Shown: positions 7,545 to 17,612, counted from the first letter of the stretch. The stretch: DNA of 64,000 nt from Oceanisphaera arctica (GCF_002936955.1 NZ_MPZM01000006.1:62001-126000), one strand, 5' to 3'. The notes: generated by a model from the sequence alone, not told the origin. Numbers and translations: made by a program.

Positions 7545-8691
7545 GCTTGCCTCCTCGTTGCAGGGCTATCAGGGTGTCGATGACAATGGCGAACAGAAAG
7601 GCCAGCACCAGAGTCGGCGCCGCACCCAGAATCACCAGATCGGTGGCGGTCTGGCCCAGCCCCTGAAAGATGTAGGTGCCGAAGCCGCCGCCACCCACCA
7701 GGGCTGCCACCGCAACCAGGCCTATGTTCATGGTCACAACTACCCGCAGGCCGGTCAGGATCACCGGCATGGCCAGCGGAAACTCCACCTGCCACAGTCG
7801 CTGGCGGGCGTTCATGCCCATGCCGGTGGCGGCTTCCCGTACCCGGGCATCTACTTTGTCGAAGCCCAGCGCCGTATTACTAACGATGGGCAGCAGCGAA
7901 TAGAAAAACAGCGCGATCACCGCCGGTGCGGCGCCGATGCCGCGGATACCCAGTTCGGCCAGCAGCGGGTAGCCGGTGGCCAGCAGACTGAGAGGGATCA
8001 TCAGCAGGCCAAACATGGCCAGGCTGGGGATGGTCTGCAGGATATTGAGCACAGGAAAGACCATGGCCTTCAGACCGGCCGAGCGGTGACAACGCACCCC
8101 CAGCGGAATGCCGACCAGTATCGCCGGGATGATGCTGCCGAGCGACAGCTGCAGATGACGAACCGCCTGGCGCCAGAAGTCGGTCTGGTTGTGATATTCA
8201 CGCAGTAGCGACAGGGAATCCCAATACCCGGCGGCCAGCAGGCTCGTCACGGCGGCCACGATCACCGCCACCAGCGCCAGCCGGGGCAGGGGACGCAATG
8301 CCAGCTTGATGGCGGCGTCGGTGATCAGCAGCGCCAGCCAGAATATCGCCAGCCAGAAGCCGGCGTTGAGGGATACCCGGGCCAGGGGGCTGGCCTCGAC
8401 CAGCAGCTGGGATGCGCCGGCGCCGACGGTATACATCAGCGTCATCAGGGTCAGAAAGATCAGTAACAAACGGGTGCGTATTGCCGTTTTGAAAAGAGAT
8501 AGCAGGCTGGTAAGCACTAACATCACCAGAAATGGTATCAGGGTGTTGAGGCTGGCCGAATCCAGCAGGCCGATGCTCTGGCCGGGCATGATGCGGTTGG
8601 GTTGCAGGCTGACGAAGGGCAGGGCAAACAGCGACAGCAGCAGGGCGAACCCGAGCGTGCCGCCGACCTTGTCCAGATTGGAAAACTTCAA
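7510..8691 (-). CDS. yehY: Osmoprotectant-type ABC transporter permease (YehY-like), TTG start
   Basis: A 393-residue permease, close to the 385 residues of E. coli YehY. The N-terminal half has several extra membrane segments. The C-terminal half is a canonical permease domain with the EAA loop VREAATGMGMNARQRLWQVEFPLAMP. I place the start at the TTG at 8691 (KFSNLDKVGG) because AGGAG lies just upstream and the resulting N terminus aligns with YehY. Extending to the ATG at 8814 adds 41 residues of unlike composition with Cys clusters. The C terminus overlaps the ATPase gene by 35 bases. Confidence 0.88.
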   Translation of the reverse strand: MKFSNLDKVGGTLGFALLLSLFALPFVSLQPNRIMPGQSIGLLDSASLNTLIPFLVMLVLTSLLSLFKTAIRTRLLLIFLTLMTLMYTVGAGASQLLVEASPLARVSLNAGFWLAIFWLALLITDAAIKLALRPLPRLALVAVIVAAVTSLLAAGYWDSLSLLREYHNQTDFWRQAVRHLQLSLGSIIPAILVGIPLGVRCHRSAGLKAMVFPVLNILQTIPSLAMFGLLMIPLSLLATGYPLLAELGIRGIGAAPAVIALFFYSLLPIVSNTALGFDKVDARVREAATGMGMNARQRLWQVEFPLAMPVILTGLRVVVTMNIGLVAVAALVGGGGFGTYIFQGLGQTATDLVILGAAPTLVLAFLFAIVIDTLIALQRGGKHDRSKSTQQTV

Positions 8692-8881
8692 AAAAACTCC
8701 TGACACATACTTAAAAAACCGTCGATTTATATCGCAGCACCCAGAGACAGCGGGGCCGCCTCCCTTGACACGCCATGGGACATGACACTCACAGTTTAAG
8801 CCTACTGCAAACATTCACAGGATGTTTGGTCAGGCTGAAACGGCTCGTCCCGGCGAACAAGTTCGCCCCATGGGGGCTCGG

Positions 8882-8975
8882 AAATGCAGTCTGACCGCCA
8901 TGGAGGGCGAGAATGCCGGAACGGCAGGAGCATTTTCCGGCCCCGGCATTTTACGGTCGCTGGAGTCGTTCCCTG
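8882..8975. repeat. Degenerate intergenic palindromic repeat (A type)
   Basis: It carries the A-type core (TCTGACCGCCATGGAGGGCGAGAATGCCGGAACGGCAGGAGCATTTT and the paired GGCATTTTACGGTCG) with decayed ends. It lies between the binding-protein gene and the first permease of the yeh operon. This 509-bp gap (8692-9200) holds no gene; it contains this copy and the B-type copy at 9044-9138. Confidence 0.65.
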
Positions 8976-9043
8976 TTGTCTCTCACCAGCCACGGAGGTG
9001 CTGGCGGTAATGCAGACAGGCAACACCAGTGCGTAAAGGAGGA

Positions 9044-9138
9044 CAAAGGGATCTGCTCAGCCGACCATCCGCGCCACGGATGGCGCGGCTGAGCCTCCAG
9101 GGAGGGATTCACGGCGAGTCGGCGGAGCGGGCCCTTTG
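9044..9138. repeat. Intergenic palindromic repeat, short (B) type
   Basis: 95 bp with ends CAAAGGGATCTGCTCAGCCGAC and GTCGGCGGAGCGGGCCCTTTG. The inner hairpin is CCATCCGCGC...GCGCGGCTGAG. It sits inside the yehZ-yehY gap, so it may lower expression of membrane subunits relative to the binding protein. That effect is inferred. Confidence 0.9.
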
Positions 9139-9200
9139 GCCGATGCGTGCACGTTTAACGGTGTTACTGGCAATCTGCACGCATATTTAATCCGATAGTA

Positions 9201-10118
9201 TTAGTCCTTCAAAAAGCCCTTGTCGGCCAGGTAGCTTCTGGCGACCGCCTGGGCGCTTTCGCCACCGATGGCGATGCGGCTGTTCAGCTGCTGCAGGGTC
9301 TTGACGTCCAGAGACTGGAAGATGGGTTCCAGAATAGTGGCGATCTCCGGGTGTGCCTGCAGGGTTTGCTCGCGCACGATGGGCGCCGGGGCGTAGACGG
9401 GCTGCACGCCCTTGTCGTCTTCCATTACCACCAGGCCGACCGAGGCGATGGCGCCGTCGGTGCCATACACCATGGCCGCATTGGTGTTGTCAGTCTGCAG
9501 AGCCGCCGCCTTGATGGTGGCCGCGGTGTTACCACCGGCCAGCACCAGCAGCTGATTGTCGGCCAGGGTGAAATCATAGGTCTTCTGGAAGGCGGGCAGT
9601 ACCGCCGGGCTGGACACGAACTCGGCCGAGGCGGCCAGTTTGACCTCGCCACCCAGGCTTACATAACGGCCAAAGTCGGACATGGTATGTAACTGGTTAC
9701 TATCGGCAATGTCCTGACGCAGCGCGATGGCCCAAGTGTTGTTGGCGTTGGCCGGCGTTAGCCAGACCAGCTTGTGCTGGTCGTAATCCAGTTGTTTGGC
9801 CTGATCGTAACCCTGCTGAAAACTTCTCCATACCGGGTCTTCTTCCTTGTTGTGAAAGAAGGCGGCGTTGCCGGTGTATTCCGGGTAGATGTCGATTTCG
9901 CCGGAGATAATGGCCTTGCGCACTATGGGGGTGCCGCCCAGCTGTGAACGATTCTCTACATCGAGGCCTGCATCTTCCAGCGCCAGGTAGATGACATTGC
10001 CGAGCAGGCCGCCTTCGGTATCGATTTTGGAAGACACGACTATGGAGTCGGCGGCCAGGCCCGGTTGGGCCACGGCCATGGAAAGGGTGAACAGGGCCGA
10101 AGCCAGCGACTTTTTCAT
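9201..10118 (-). CDS. osmF: Osmoprotectant ABC transporter substrate-binding protein (OsmF/YehZ-like)
   Basis: A 305-residue periplasmic binding protein, the same length as E. coli OsmF. A Sec signal peptide ends near GLAA-DS (about residue 23). Family motifs include SSKIDTEGGLLGNVI, GEIDIYPEYTGN, WLTPANANNTWAIALRQD, AASAEF, LAGGNTAATIKAAALQT and YAPAPIVRE, all closely paralleled in OsmF. It is the promoter-proximal gene of yehZYXW, in the same order as E. coli. Two repeat elements separate it from the permease gene. Confidence 0.95.
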   Translation of the reverse strand: MKKSLASALFTLSMAVAQPGLAADSIVVSSKIDTEGGLLGNVIYLALEDAGLDVENRSQLGGTPIVRKAIISGEIDIYPEYTGNAAFFHNKEEDPVWRSFQQGYDQAKQLDYDQHKLVWLTPANANNTWAIALRQDIADSNQLHTMSDFGRYVSLGGEVKLAASAEFVSSPAVLPAFQKTYDFTLADNQLLVLAGGNTAATIKAAALQTDNTNAAMVYGTDGAIASVGLVVMEDDKGVQPVYAPAPIVREQTLQAHPEIATILEPIFQSLDVKTLQQLNSRIAIGGESAQAVARSYLADKGFLKD

Positions 10119-10253
10119 GTTGTTGTTCCTTGTCTAAATAAATGAGCCTGGAAGAATGAGTCCGAAAAGCATAAGGATACTCTATGCAAAGCTTGCCCCC
10201 TGGTAAACAGCTAACCGGTATTCTCGCCTTTTGGTGGTACAGGCTTTATCGGA

Positions 10254-10348
10254 CAAAAGGGCCCGCTCCGCCGACTCGCTGTGAATACATCCATGTACGC
10301 TCTCTGTTTCATCCCTGAAACAGAAGGTCGGCGGAGCAGATCCCTTTG
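10254..10348. repeat. Intergenic palindromic repeat, short (B) type, inverted
   Basis: 95 bp, nearly the reverse complement of the copy at 2417-2510, including the TACATCCATGTA core and the GTTTCATCCCTGAAAC hairpin. It lies between the start side of osmF and the 3' end of the large membrane-protein gene. Confidence 0.92.
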
Positions 10349-10357
10349 CCCGATGAT

Positions 10358-13300
10358 TCAGGTCTTGTCACCGGGTGCGTCCTTCTTGCCGCCGCGTGCT
10401 ATGCGCAGGTTGAAGGGTCGCCAGATGCCGTGACTGGAGAAACAGCCCCAGCCCCAGCGTAGCCAGCTGAGCAGGGCGAAGGCCAGCCACAGCGCCCAGG
10501 CCAGCATCAGCAGCCGGTATACCAGCAGCGGCACCGACAACACCCAGGCCTGGGGCAGCGCGGCCTCGCTTCGGTCCTGATACCAGCGCAGGGTATTGGC
10601 ATAGGAGTTATTGCCACTGATCTGCATGTCGGGCAGGCCCAGCAGGCCCTGTTGTATGGCGTAGAACAAATAACTCAGCGCCGCCATGGTCAGCAACACC
10701 AGACCTATTTGCACCAGGTTGAACAGCCGGCCGGCCTCCGCATGCTGCCAGCGACCGCGCAGGCCGAGGGCCAGCAGCCAGGCCACTACCATCAGCGCCA
10801 TCCACAAGGGAACCTGGGTCAGCCCTATGCCCAGCAGCAGCCAGTGATGCAGGCGCAGCGGGGTGAACGTGACCCGGCTAAGGCCGACGGCCAGCAGCAG
10901 GGTGATGGTCAGCTGGCTCCAGAACAGCACCGCCGGGCCCAGGCGCGGGCCCATGGCGAACAGGATCCAGCGATCCCGGCCCAGTTCCAGTTCTATGTTG
11001 TTGTTGACGCTGGCGCTGCCCGGCTCGATCATCGGCGTATAGAGCAGCGGGCTGATGCCTTCGTTATGACGCCAGTGGATCTCCAGGGTCTGGGCGCCCG
11101 GCGTCAGAGGAAAGGTCAGGGTCTGGCCCTGCAGACGGATCGGCTGGACCTTGCCGTCGATGGTGACCGACTGCAGTTCCACATTGTCGGGCAGTTGCAT
11201 GCTGTGCTGACCGCCCTGGCTACTGCGCAGTTGCAGCCGCAGGCTGGCGTCGATGGCGCGCTTGCCGGGTTGCACCTTCAACCGGGTGTTGTCGATGGTC
11301 AGGGTCTGGCCGTCGACCCCGGCGGGGCGGCTGATATCGAGCCTGATCTGCTCTCCGGGCCAGGGGCGCCATTCCGGTAGCCAGTTACCGGTCTGATCCT
11401 GATGATGGATCACCGGTATGCCGCTGCTTTCCAGATGCCAGATTGGGCTGGTATCCACTCGCCATACCTCGGTCCAGCGGCGGGTGTCGGCCGCGGTCAG
11501 GGTCAGGATCTGGGCCTTTTCCAGACGAGACTGCCAGTGCGCCTGTTGCTGGTTGGCGGCAAGTGTCAGCATGACCTTGCCGTCCTGCACGCGAACACCG
11601 TCGGTAAGTACCGACTCACCCGCCAGTAGCGGTATCTCGATCGATATCGGCTGTCCGACCGGCGATTGGCGGGTCACCAGGGTCTCGACCATCCAGTCCA
11701 GATTGAGTCGCAGTATTCTTTCTACCCGTACAAAGTCCGGCAGCACGCCGGGCTCCAGTATGTTGTGCTCCTGCGCGGTGTTCTCTGGCAGAATTCGATT
11801 CAGCTGCAGCTGGGCGCCGGGCACGTCGTTTTCATCCACTCCTTGCAAGGTCCAGCCGTTCAACTGTGCCTCCACCCGATGAGGACGAAGGCTCAGGGGC
11901 AGTTGTACGCCGCCCTGCTCGGGCAGGGGGCCGCTCAGCCTGACCCTGTGAATACCCGCCGGCAGCCGCAGATAAAGAGTACCGGTCCGATCACGCAGCA
12001 GCGCCTCGGCGACTTCCCCCTCTATCAGCACCCGGCGCGGCATCCAGTGATCGGTATCGGCCGGCAGGGGCACGGCGACCGTTTCCTGGGTGTGCACTTC
12101 CAGTTCAACCTCGAGTTGTTGCGGGCTTGCGGTCAGGCTCATGGCTGATATCTGGGCACAGTCGGGCAAACAGTCGGGCGGGGCCAGCAACCGGGTTTTC
12201 AGTTGCTCGAGCAGCCGGGCATCCGGCATCTCTGCCTGGGCCGTGCCAGGCAGGGCGAGCAACAGGGGGGCCAGTAGCAAGAGCGGCAGCCCTATCGGAA
12301 TCAGGGCCGATAACAGACCCTGTTGCAGATGGAAGCCGCGGCCACGGCTGAAGCTCACGCCCGCCATGCGCAGCACCAGCAGGCTGACCAGCCCCACCCG
12401 CAGCAGGTTCAACAGCAGATTGATACCCGGCGACAACAGTACCAGCCGGATCTGCTGATCCCCTTGTACCGGGCCGTTCCAGCTCAGATCCACGCTGTTC
12501 CATTGCCAGTTCGGCAGGCCGGGGCCGGTCTGCACCCGGGCATCGGGGTCGATTTGCGTCAGCGGTTTGCTCTGGCCGGAGGTATAGGACCGCTTGTCGG
12601 CCAGCTCCCGCAACGGTGCCGTAGCCGGTAATGCCTGATCGTGGACCGCCAGTTCCCTTATCCGGTCATGGGTTTCGACTTGGGGCTCGGATTCGATGGG
12701 GAAGGCGTTATAGGCCGAGGCCCGCGCCAGCTGCGGGTACATGGCGGTACGCACCTCGGCCACCATGAAGGGGATGGCGATAAGCAGCAGCACCAGCAGG
12801 CTGAGATTGCGATAACCGATCATCCCTTGTCGCAGTCGTCCGGCGGGCAGCACCCGCAGCAGCGCCGTGGCCGCCAGCAGATGCAGCCAGACCCAGCGCG
12901 GCGAACCCATGCCGGTGGACTGGTGCCAGATCAGTATCAGGGTCAGCAAGGCAAGCAAACCCCATTGCCAGCCCCAGAGGCGATAGGCGGCGACGGCGGC
13001 TATCAGCACCAGAAACAAATCCAGCAGGGTCCAGCGCTGCAACCAGGTGTTGGGGGCGTTATCCATGCCCGAGGCCGAAAACAGCTTCCAGCCCGGCGGC
13101 AGGTGCAGCCGGGCGTGCAGGCTTTGCAGGTCGGTATCCCAGCCCACCGCCGGCAGGGTACTGATGTCCCCTTCATAGCGGCTGTCGGCACCGAGATTGA
13201 GCGCGCCCCGACGGACTTCCACGCCCAGTTTATCCGAGCCTTCCTGGCGGGTAATAAACTGGGGTGTTCCGTCGATGGAGACCCGGCCCAGCTGCAGGGC

Positions 13301-14452
13301 CGGTGTGGTTTCCAGCCGCCAGCCCCGGGTCATGCGGCCCTTGATGTTGTCCTGCACTGTGTAGCCGCCCCCGTCGAAGTCCAGCCACAGCTGGCGCTGC
13401 AGGTCGAGCCGATCCGGCTCGGGCTCCCGGTCTCCGCGCCGTATCACCCTGAGCTGCATCTGGTCACCCTGAGTGAGCCGGTAGGCGGGCAGGTTCTGCC
13501 AGTCTTGCGGCAGCCGGGTTTGCTGGGGATCGATGGAGACCAGATTCTCTACCTCGACCAGTCGCAGCTGATTGACGGCCTGAAATACCCAGACCTCCTG
13601 CTCCGGCCAGGGAGCGGGCACTTCGGGCAGGGCGAGGCGTGTAACCGGGGCCGGATGACGGCTGTGCAGGTTGATGCTCCAGCGACCCGGGCGTACCTGC
13701 ACCCGCAAGCGACCATCGGGCTCCAGCCGGGCGGGCAGGGGGCTGTTTAGCAGCAGCGGTATCTGTTTGTCGGGCAGCACCGGGCCCAGCAGCAGTTCGC
13801 GTTGCTCCCCGGCTACCTCCAGGTTGATCAGGGTGGTGACCTGCAGGGGAATGCGGTCTTCGACCTTGCGATACACCTGCAGCGTCAGCGAATCCCCCCG
13901 AGGGGGGTTATCCTCGGCATCTGTCTTGCGCTGCCCTAACCAGAACCGGCCCTCTTTATCCAGTTCCGGCCATTTTATCAGTACACCATTGATAGTAAGT
14001 GCCAGCAAACCAGTGGTCGGATTGAGAGTCAGCGTTGTCGGCAATCGATCCCACTGCCATTGGCCTTCGACGTTATGCTTCCCGGCGGGCAGCCTGATCC
14101 GGGGTTTGCCCTTGTCGGCCGATACCGGCATCGGCTCGCCGTTCACGGTAACCTGCTGGGGCCAGTGTTTCTGGTCGCCGGGCAGCAGCACCCAGCCTTC
14201 CCGGTAGAGCTGCCATTGCTGGCTGAAGCGACCGCCGTTATCACCCAGGTTCAGCGCCAGCCGGGTAGGCCAGGCACACTGATAGGCTTCGCCCTGATTA
14301 TGGATTAAGGGGCAGTGGCGCTGCTCTTCGTCGTGCAGCACCCAGTCAACCCAGGGTTGCAGCGGAGCGGGCACCTGCTCCGGGCTCAGGGCGCGGACCG
14401 TGAGCGGCAACAGAGTGAACATAAAGAGTAAAAGGGTGACAACAGGGCGCAT
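10358..14452 (-). CDS. Very large uncharacterised membrane protein (1,364 aa)
   Basis: I do not recognise this family. The product has a signal peptide (residues 1-22, cut near VRA-LS), then about 450 residues rich in beta-forming sequence and Trp. A hydrophobic bundle follows (about 475-600 and 675-740). A second beta-rich extracytoplasmic region runs from about 740 to 1165 and begins with PPDCLPDCAQ. A second membrane bundle spans about 1170-1345, with a short basic tail (RIARGGKKDAPGDKT). The layout looks like a duplicated unit of exported domain plus membrane bundle. Codon use matches the neighbours, and it stands alone on its strand. Its stop is 10 bases from a repeat element. An envelope-assembly or surface role is possible but nothing in the sequence proves it. 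Confidence 0.85.
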   Translation of the reverse strand: MRPVVTLLLFMFTLLPLTVRALSPEQVPAPLQPWVDWVLHDEEQRHCPLIHNQGEAYQCAWPTRLALNLGDNGGRFSQQWQLYREGWVLLPGDQKHWPQQVTVNGEPMPVSADKGKPRIRLPAGKHNVEGQWQWDRLPTTLTLNPTTGLLALTINGVLIKWPELDKEGRFWLGQRKTDAEDNPPRGDSLTLQVYRKVEDRIPLQVTTLINLEVAGEQRELLLGPVLPDKQIPLLLNSPLPARLEPDGRLRVQVRPGRWSINLHSRHPAPVTRLALPEVPAPWPEQEVWVFQAVNQLRLVEVENLVSIDPQQTRLPQDWQNLPAYRLTQGDQMQLRVIRRGDREPEPDRLDLQRQLWLDFDGGGYTVQDNIKGRMTRGWRLETTPALQLGRVSIDGTPQFITRQEGSDKLGVEVRRGALNLGADSRYEGDISTLPAVGWDTDLQSLHARLHLPPGWKLFSASGMDNAPNTWLQRWTLLDLFLVLIAAVAAYRLWGWQWGLLALLTLILIWHQSTGMGSPRWVWLHLLAATALLRVLPAGRLRQGMIGYRNLSLLVLLLIAIPFMVAEVRTAMYPQLARASAYNAFPIESEPQVETHDRIRELAVHDQALPATAPLRELADKRSYTSGQSKPLTQIDPDARVQTGPGLPNWQWNSVDLSWNGPVQGDQQIRLVLLSPGINLLLNLLRVGLVSLLVLRMAGVSFSRGRGFHLQQGLLSALIPIGLPLLLLAPLLLALPGTAQAEMPDARLLEQLKTRLLAPPDCLPDCAQISAMSLTASPQQLEVELEVHTQETVAVPLPADTDHWMPRRVLIEGEVAEALLRDRTGTLYLRLPAGIHRVRLSGPLPEQGGVQLPLSLRPHRVEAQLNGWTLQGVDENDVPGAQLQLNRILPENTAQEHNILEPGVLPDFVRVERILRLNLDWMVETLVTRQSPVGQPISIEIPLLAGESVLTDGVRVQDGKVMLTLAANQQQAHWQSRLEKAQILTLTAADTRRWTEVWRVDTSPIWHLESSGIPVIHHQDQTGNWLPEWRPWPGEQIRLDISRPAGVDGQTLTIDNTRLKVQPGKRAIDASLRLQLRSSQGGQHSMQLPDNVELQSVTIDGKVQPIRLQGQTLTFPLTPGAQTLEIHWRHNEGISPLLYTPMIEPGSASVNNNIELELGRDRWILFAMGPRLGPAVLFWSQLTITLLLAVGLSRVTFTPLRLHHWLLLGIGLTQVPLWMALMVVAWLLALGLRGRWQHAEAGRLFNLVQIGLVLLTMAALSYLFYAIQQGLLGLPDMQISGNNSYANTLRWYQDRSEAALPQAWVLSVPLLVYRLLMLAWALWLAFALLSWLRWGWGCFSSHGIWRPFNLRIARGGKKDAPGDKT

Positions 14453-14837
14453 AAGGTTCCTTCCTTGGCAGCGGCTGCAATATCGGCGTTGTTATTGGAG
14501 TGGCTATCGGATTAGCCATCTGTTGGCAACGATACTCCAGTAGATTCTCAAGCGTAGCAGGAGCCGATAAAAAATGGAGCCAAACGGCAATAGGAGCGGA
14601 TTGACTGAACAGACGGAATCTTCCAGGTGATGACGGCCTGATGCTGGGGAAAGGCGGCTTTTATTTCTAAAATCAAGGTTTTCAGCTTTTTATATATTCA
14701 AAATCAGCATAAAAACAGGTCCAGATGTGTCATTTGTTGCAAAATGCTGCACTTTTGGTTTTTTTCTAGTCGGTTCTGCTATAAAGTCGCATCAACTTCA
14801 GTGTATGAGATGGATTTTCTCCCATCAAAGGATGACT
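14453..14837. other. Intergenic region between two divergent genes
   Basis: 385 bases, AT-rich towards sstT (around 14660-14800), where a promoter for sstT is expected. I see no convincing -35/-10 pair, no hairpin with a T-run and no ORF with coding character. The near repeat TGGAGCCAA at 14573 also occurs at 24488. Confidence 0.5.
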
Positions 14838-16058
14838 ATGAACCAAACACAACCCCTTCTGCTACGGGTCGCCAACAGCGGCAGCCTGGTCACTCAAATC
14901 CTGATCGGCATCATTGCCGGTACCCTGCTGGCAGTTGCATCGCCGGCCACCGCCACCTCGGTCGGCTTGTTGGGCAATCTCTTTGTGAGCGCGCTCAAGG
15001 CCGTGGCGCCGGTGTTGGTGTTCGTGCTGGTGGCCTCGTCCATCGCCAATCACAAGAAAGGCAACCAGACCAGCATCAAGCCGATCTTGTCGCTGTACCT
15101 GTTGGGTACCTTTGCCGCCGCCCTGACCGCCGTGGTAATGAGTTTTATCTTCCCCACCGAGCTGGTGCTGGTGACCAACGGTATTGAAGCCTCTCCGCCC
15201 GAGGGTATCGGTGAGGTGATGCAGACTCTGCTGTTCAAGGTAGTGGATAATCCCGTCAATGCGCTGCTGACCGGTAACTTCATCGGTGTGCTGGCCTGGG
15301 CCATCGGCCTGGGACTGGCCATGCGTCACGGCGCCGATTCCTCCAAGCACCTGTTCCGGGATATTGCCAATGGCGTGTCCGGCATCGTCAAGTTCGTGAT
15401 CCGGCTGGCGCCCATCGGCATCTTCGGCCTGGTGGCCAGCACCATCGCCGACACCGGCTTCGAGGCCCTTTGGGGTTACGCCCAGCTGCTGGCTGTGCTG
15501 ATCGGCTCCATGATGATCATCGCCCTGGTGATGAACCCGCTGATCGTCTATTACAAGACTCGTCGCAATCCTTATCCGCTGGTGTTCAAGTGCCTGCGCG
15601 AGAGCGGCGTGACCGCCTTCTTTACCCGCAGCTCCGCCGCCAACATTCCGGTGAACATGGACCTGTGCAAGCGGCTGGATTTGCATGAAGACACCTACTC
15701 CGTGTCCATCCCTCTGGGGGCCACCATCAACATGGGCGGCGCCGCCATCACCATTACCGTGCTGACCCTGGCTGCCGTGCACACCATGGGCATAGAAGTG
15801 GACATTGCCACTGCCCTGTTGCTGAGCGTGATCGCATCCATTTCTGCCTGTGGCGCCTCCGGCGTGGCCGGCGGCTCGCTGCTGCTGATTCCCCTGGCCT
15901 GCAGCCTGTTCGGCATCTCCAACGAGGTGGCGATGCAGGTGGTGGCAGTGGGCTTTATCATCGGCGTACTGCAAGACTCGGCAGAAACCGGCCTAAACAG
16001 CTCCACCGACGTGCTGTTTACCGCCGCCGCCTGTCAGGCGGAGCAGAACAAGGCCTGA
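14838..16058 (+). CDS. sstT: Serine/threonine:Na+ symporter
   Basis: A 406-residue DAACS-family transporter that brings in serine and threonine with sodium. Diagnostic stretches are [38 protein letters not shown] (the TM7 region with the conserved NMGG) and [24 protein letters not shown], all close to E. coli SstT. The start MNQTQPLL at 14838 is chosen because AAAGGA ends six bases upstream and the length then matches the family. An in-frame upstream ATG at 14727 has no ribosome site. A strong terminator follows. Confidence 0.97.
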   Translation: MNQTQPLLLRVANSGSLVTQILIGIIAGTLLAVASPATATSVGLLGNLFVSALKAVAPVLVFVLVASSIANHKKGNQTSIKPILSLYLLGTFAAALTAVVMSFIFPTELVLVTNGIEASPPEGIGEVMQTLLFKVVDNPVNALLTGNFIGVLAWAIGLGLAMRHGADSSKHLFRDIANGVSGIVKFVIRLAPIGIFGLVASTIADTGFEALWGYAQLLAVLIGSMMIIALVMNPLIVYYKTRRNPYPLVFKCLRESGVTAFFTRSSAANIPVNMDLCKRLDLHEDTYSVSIPLGATINMGGAAITITVLTLAAVHTMGIEVDIATALLLSVIASISACGASGVAGGSLLLIPLACSLFGISNEVAMQVVAVGFIIGVLQDSAETGLNSSTDVLFTAAACQAEQNKA

Positions 16059-16078
16059 TCCCGGGCCCGGTGAACGAC

Positions 16079-16112
16079 AAAGGCCGCGGGCGTTATGCCC
16101 GCGGCCTTTTTT
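16079..16112. terminator. Strong rho-independent terminator between convergent sstT and yfcC-like genes
   Basis: AAAGGCCGCGGGC (16079-16091) pairs with GCCCGCGGCCTTT (16097-16109) over 13 bp with a 5-base loop, followed by T residues. It can serve sstT on the plus strand and, less strongly, the convergent transporter gene. Confidence 0.93.
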
Positions 16113-16136
16113 ATTCCCGCGTTCGGTGGACCGAGG

Positions 16137-17546
16137 TTAACTGCCCAGCACCACCCCCAGGCTGAGCATCGCCATGACCATCAGGGTAAGCACGCCCAAC
16201 AGGGGACCGATAAACTTCAGCCAGGCGCCATAGGACACCCGTCCTATGGCCAGGCCGCCCATCACGATGCCGGAAGTGGGCATCACCAGGTTGGGCAGGC
16301 CGGAGGCAGACTGGAAGGCGGTTACCACCAGTTCGCGACCTATGCCGCTGAAATCGGCCAGTGGTGCCAGTATCGGCATCGACAGCACCGCCAGTCCGGA
16401 GGAAGAAGGCACGATCAGACTCATCACCGCTTCTATTCCGTAAATGGCATTGATAAAGGTGATTTGGTTCAGGTCCGCCAGTATTCCTTCGGCGTAGTGA
16501 AGGATGGTGTGGGTGATATTGCCGTTATCCATCACCACCACCAAACCGCGTGCAATGGCGATAATCAGTGCCACTCCCAGCAGATCCCGGGCGCCATCGA
16601 TAAAGCTGCCGGTCAGCTCGGCTTCCGATAGCCGGCCCACCAGACCCACCAGTATGCTGGCGCCGATAAAGAGCGCCGAGAGCTCGGCCATCCACCAGCC
16701 GCCCGCCGACACACCCCACATCATGACACCGAAAGTCAGGGCGAAGATGGCCAGAATGATTTTGCGGGTTGGAGTCAACTCGGGGGCCTGTTGCTCTTTG
16801 CCGTGCAGAAAATGCCGTTCGTTTCCTTCCTTCTGGTGAGCGACCACGGAGAGAGACGGATCCCGTTTCACTTTTTCTGCGTAGCGCATTACGTAGAAGA
16901 CGCAGGCCAGCCAGCCCAGCACCAGAATCGCCAGGCGCAGGCCAAAGCCGTCCATAAAATTGATCTCGGCGGCATTGGAGGCAATCACGGTCGCGAAGGG
17001 ATTGATGGTGGAGCCCAGACAGCCGATGCCGGCACCGATCATGATGATGGCGACGCCCACTATGCTGTCGTAGCCGGCGGCGATCATCACCGGGATCAGC
17101 AGGGCATAGAAGGGAATGGTTTCCTCGGCCATGCCATAGACGGTTCCGCCCAGGGCGAACAGCCCCATCAGCAGCGGTATCATCCATTTTTCCCGGCCCT
17201 TGAGTCGGGTCATGCTGCCGTTGATGCCGGCATCGATGGCGCCGGTGCGGGTTACTACCGCCAGAAAGCCGCCGATCACCAGCACAAACAGGGCCACATC
17301 GACGGCCCGGGCCACATAGCCGTCCGGATCATAAAACCCCTGAACCGGTGCCATCAGTACCTCGACAATGCCCTGTGGGTTGGCATCAACAGCATGATAG
17401 GAACCCACCTGGGGTACCAGGCGCCCCAGGGTATCGTTCTTTTCCATCTGATACTGACCGGCGGGAATAATCCAGGTCAGCGCCGCCATCACCATGGTCA
17501 GCAGGAACAATATGGTAATGGCGGAGGGAAATTTTATTCTGGTCAT
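16137..17546 (-). CDS. YfcC/DcuC-family transporter
   Basis: A 469-residue membrane protein of the YfcC family (ion-transporter superfamily related to C4-dicarboxylate and arginine/ornithine exchangers). It has about 12 hydrophobic segments with family motifs such as ALGGTVYGMAEETIPFYALLIPVMIAAGYD and GIGCLGSTINPFATVIASNAA. The C-terminal half has VPSSSGLAVLSMPILAPLADFSG and NLVMPTSGIVMGGLAI. The start at 17546 is favoured by AAGGAC upstream; the in-frame ATG seven codons earlier has no such site. It follows an opine-dehydrogenase-like gene on the same strand, so it probably imports that enzyme's substrate or an amino acid product. The cargo is unknown. Confidence 0.88.
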   Translation of the reverse strand: MTRIKFPSAITILFLLTMVMAALTWIIPAGQYQMEKNDTLGRLVPQVGSYHAVDANPQGIVEVLMAPVQGFYDPDGYVARAVDVALFVLVIGGFLAVVTRTGAIDAGINGSMTRLKGREKWMIPLLMGLFALGGTVYGMAEETIPFYALLIPVMIAAGYDSIVGVAIIMIGAGIGCLGSTINPFATVIASNAAEINFMDGFGLRLAILVLGWLACVFYVMRYAEKVKRDPSLSVVAHQKEGNERHFLHGKEQQAPELTPTRKIILAIFALTFGVMMWGVSAGGWWMAELSALFIGASILVGLVGRLSEAELTGSFIDGARDLLGVALIIAIARGLVVVMDNGNITHTILHYAEGILADLNQITFINAIYGIEAVMSLIVPSSSGLAVLSMPILAPLADFSGIGRELVVTAFQSASGLPNLVMPTSGIVMGGLAIGRVSYGAWLKFIGPLLGVLTLMVMAMLSLGVVLGS

Positions 17547-17581
17547 TAGAATGTCCTTATTACGCATCGGCTGTGTTACCG

Positions 17582-17606
17582 GCGACGGGGCGGCTGGCCC
17601 CGTCGC
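17582..17606 (-). other. Intercistronic hairpin
   Basis: GCGACGGGG (17582-17590) and CCCCGTCGC (17598-17606) form a perfect 9-bp stem in the gap between the dehydrogenase and transporter genes. There is no T-run, so mRNA stabilisation or partial attenuation is more likely than termination. Confidence 0.55.
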
Positions 17607-17612
17607 TCGGTA

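Noticed and set aside
8692-8814. 41-residue N-terminal extension of YehY to an ATG at 8814
   Set aside because: A TTG at 8691 has AGGAG upstream and gives the family's usual N terminus; the extension has no membrane or family character.
12641-13750. 369-codon open frame antisense to the large membrane protein
   Set aside because: The sense frame has a signal peptide, membrane segments and continuous coding character over 4 kb; the antisense has none.
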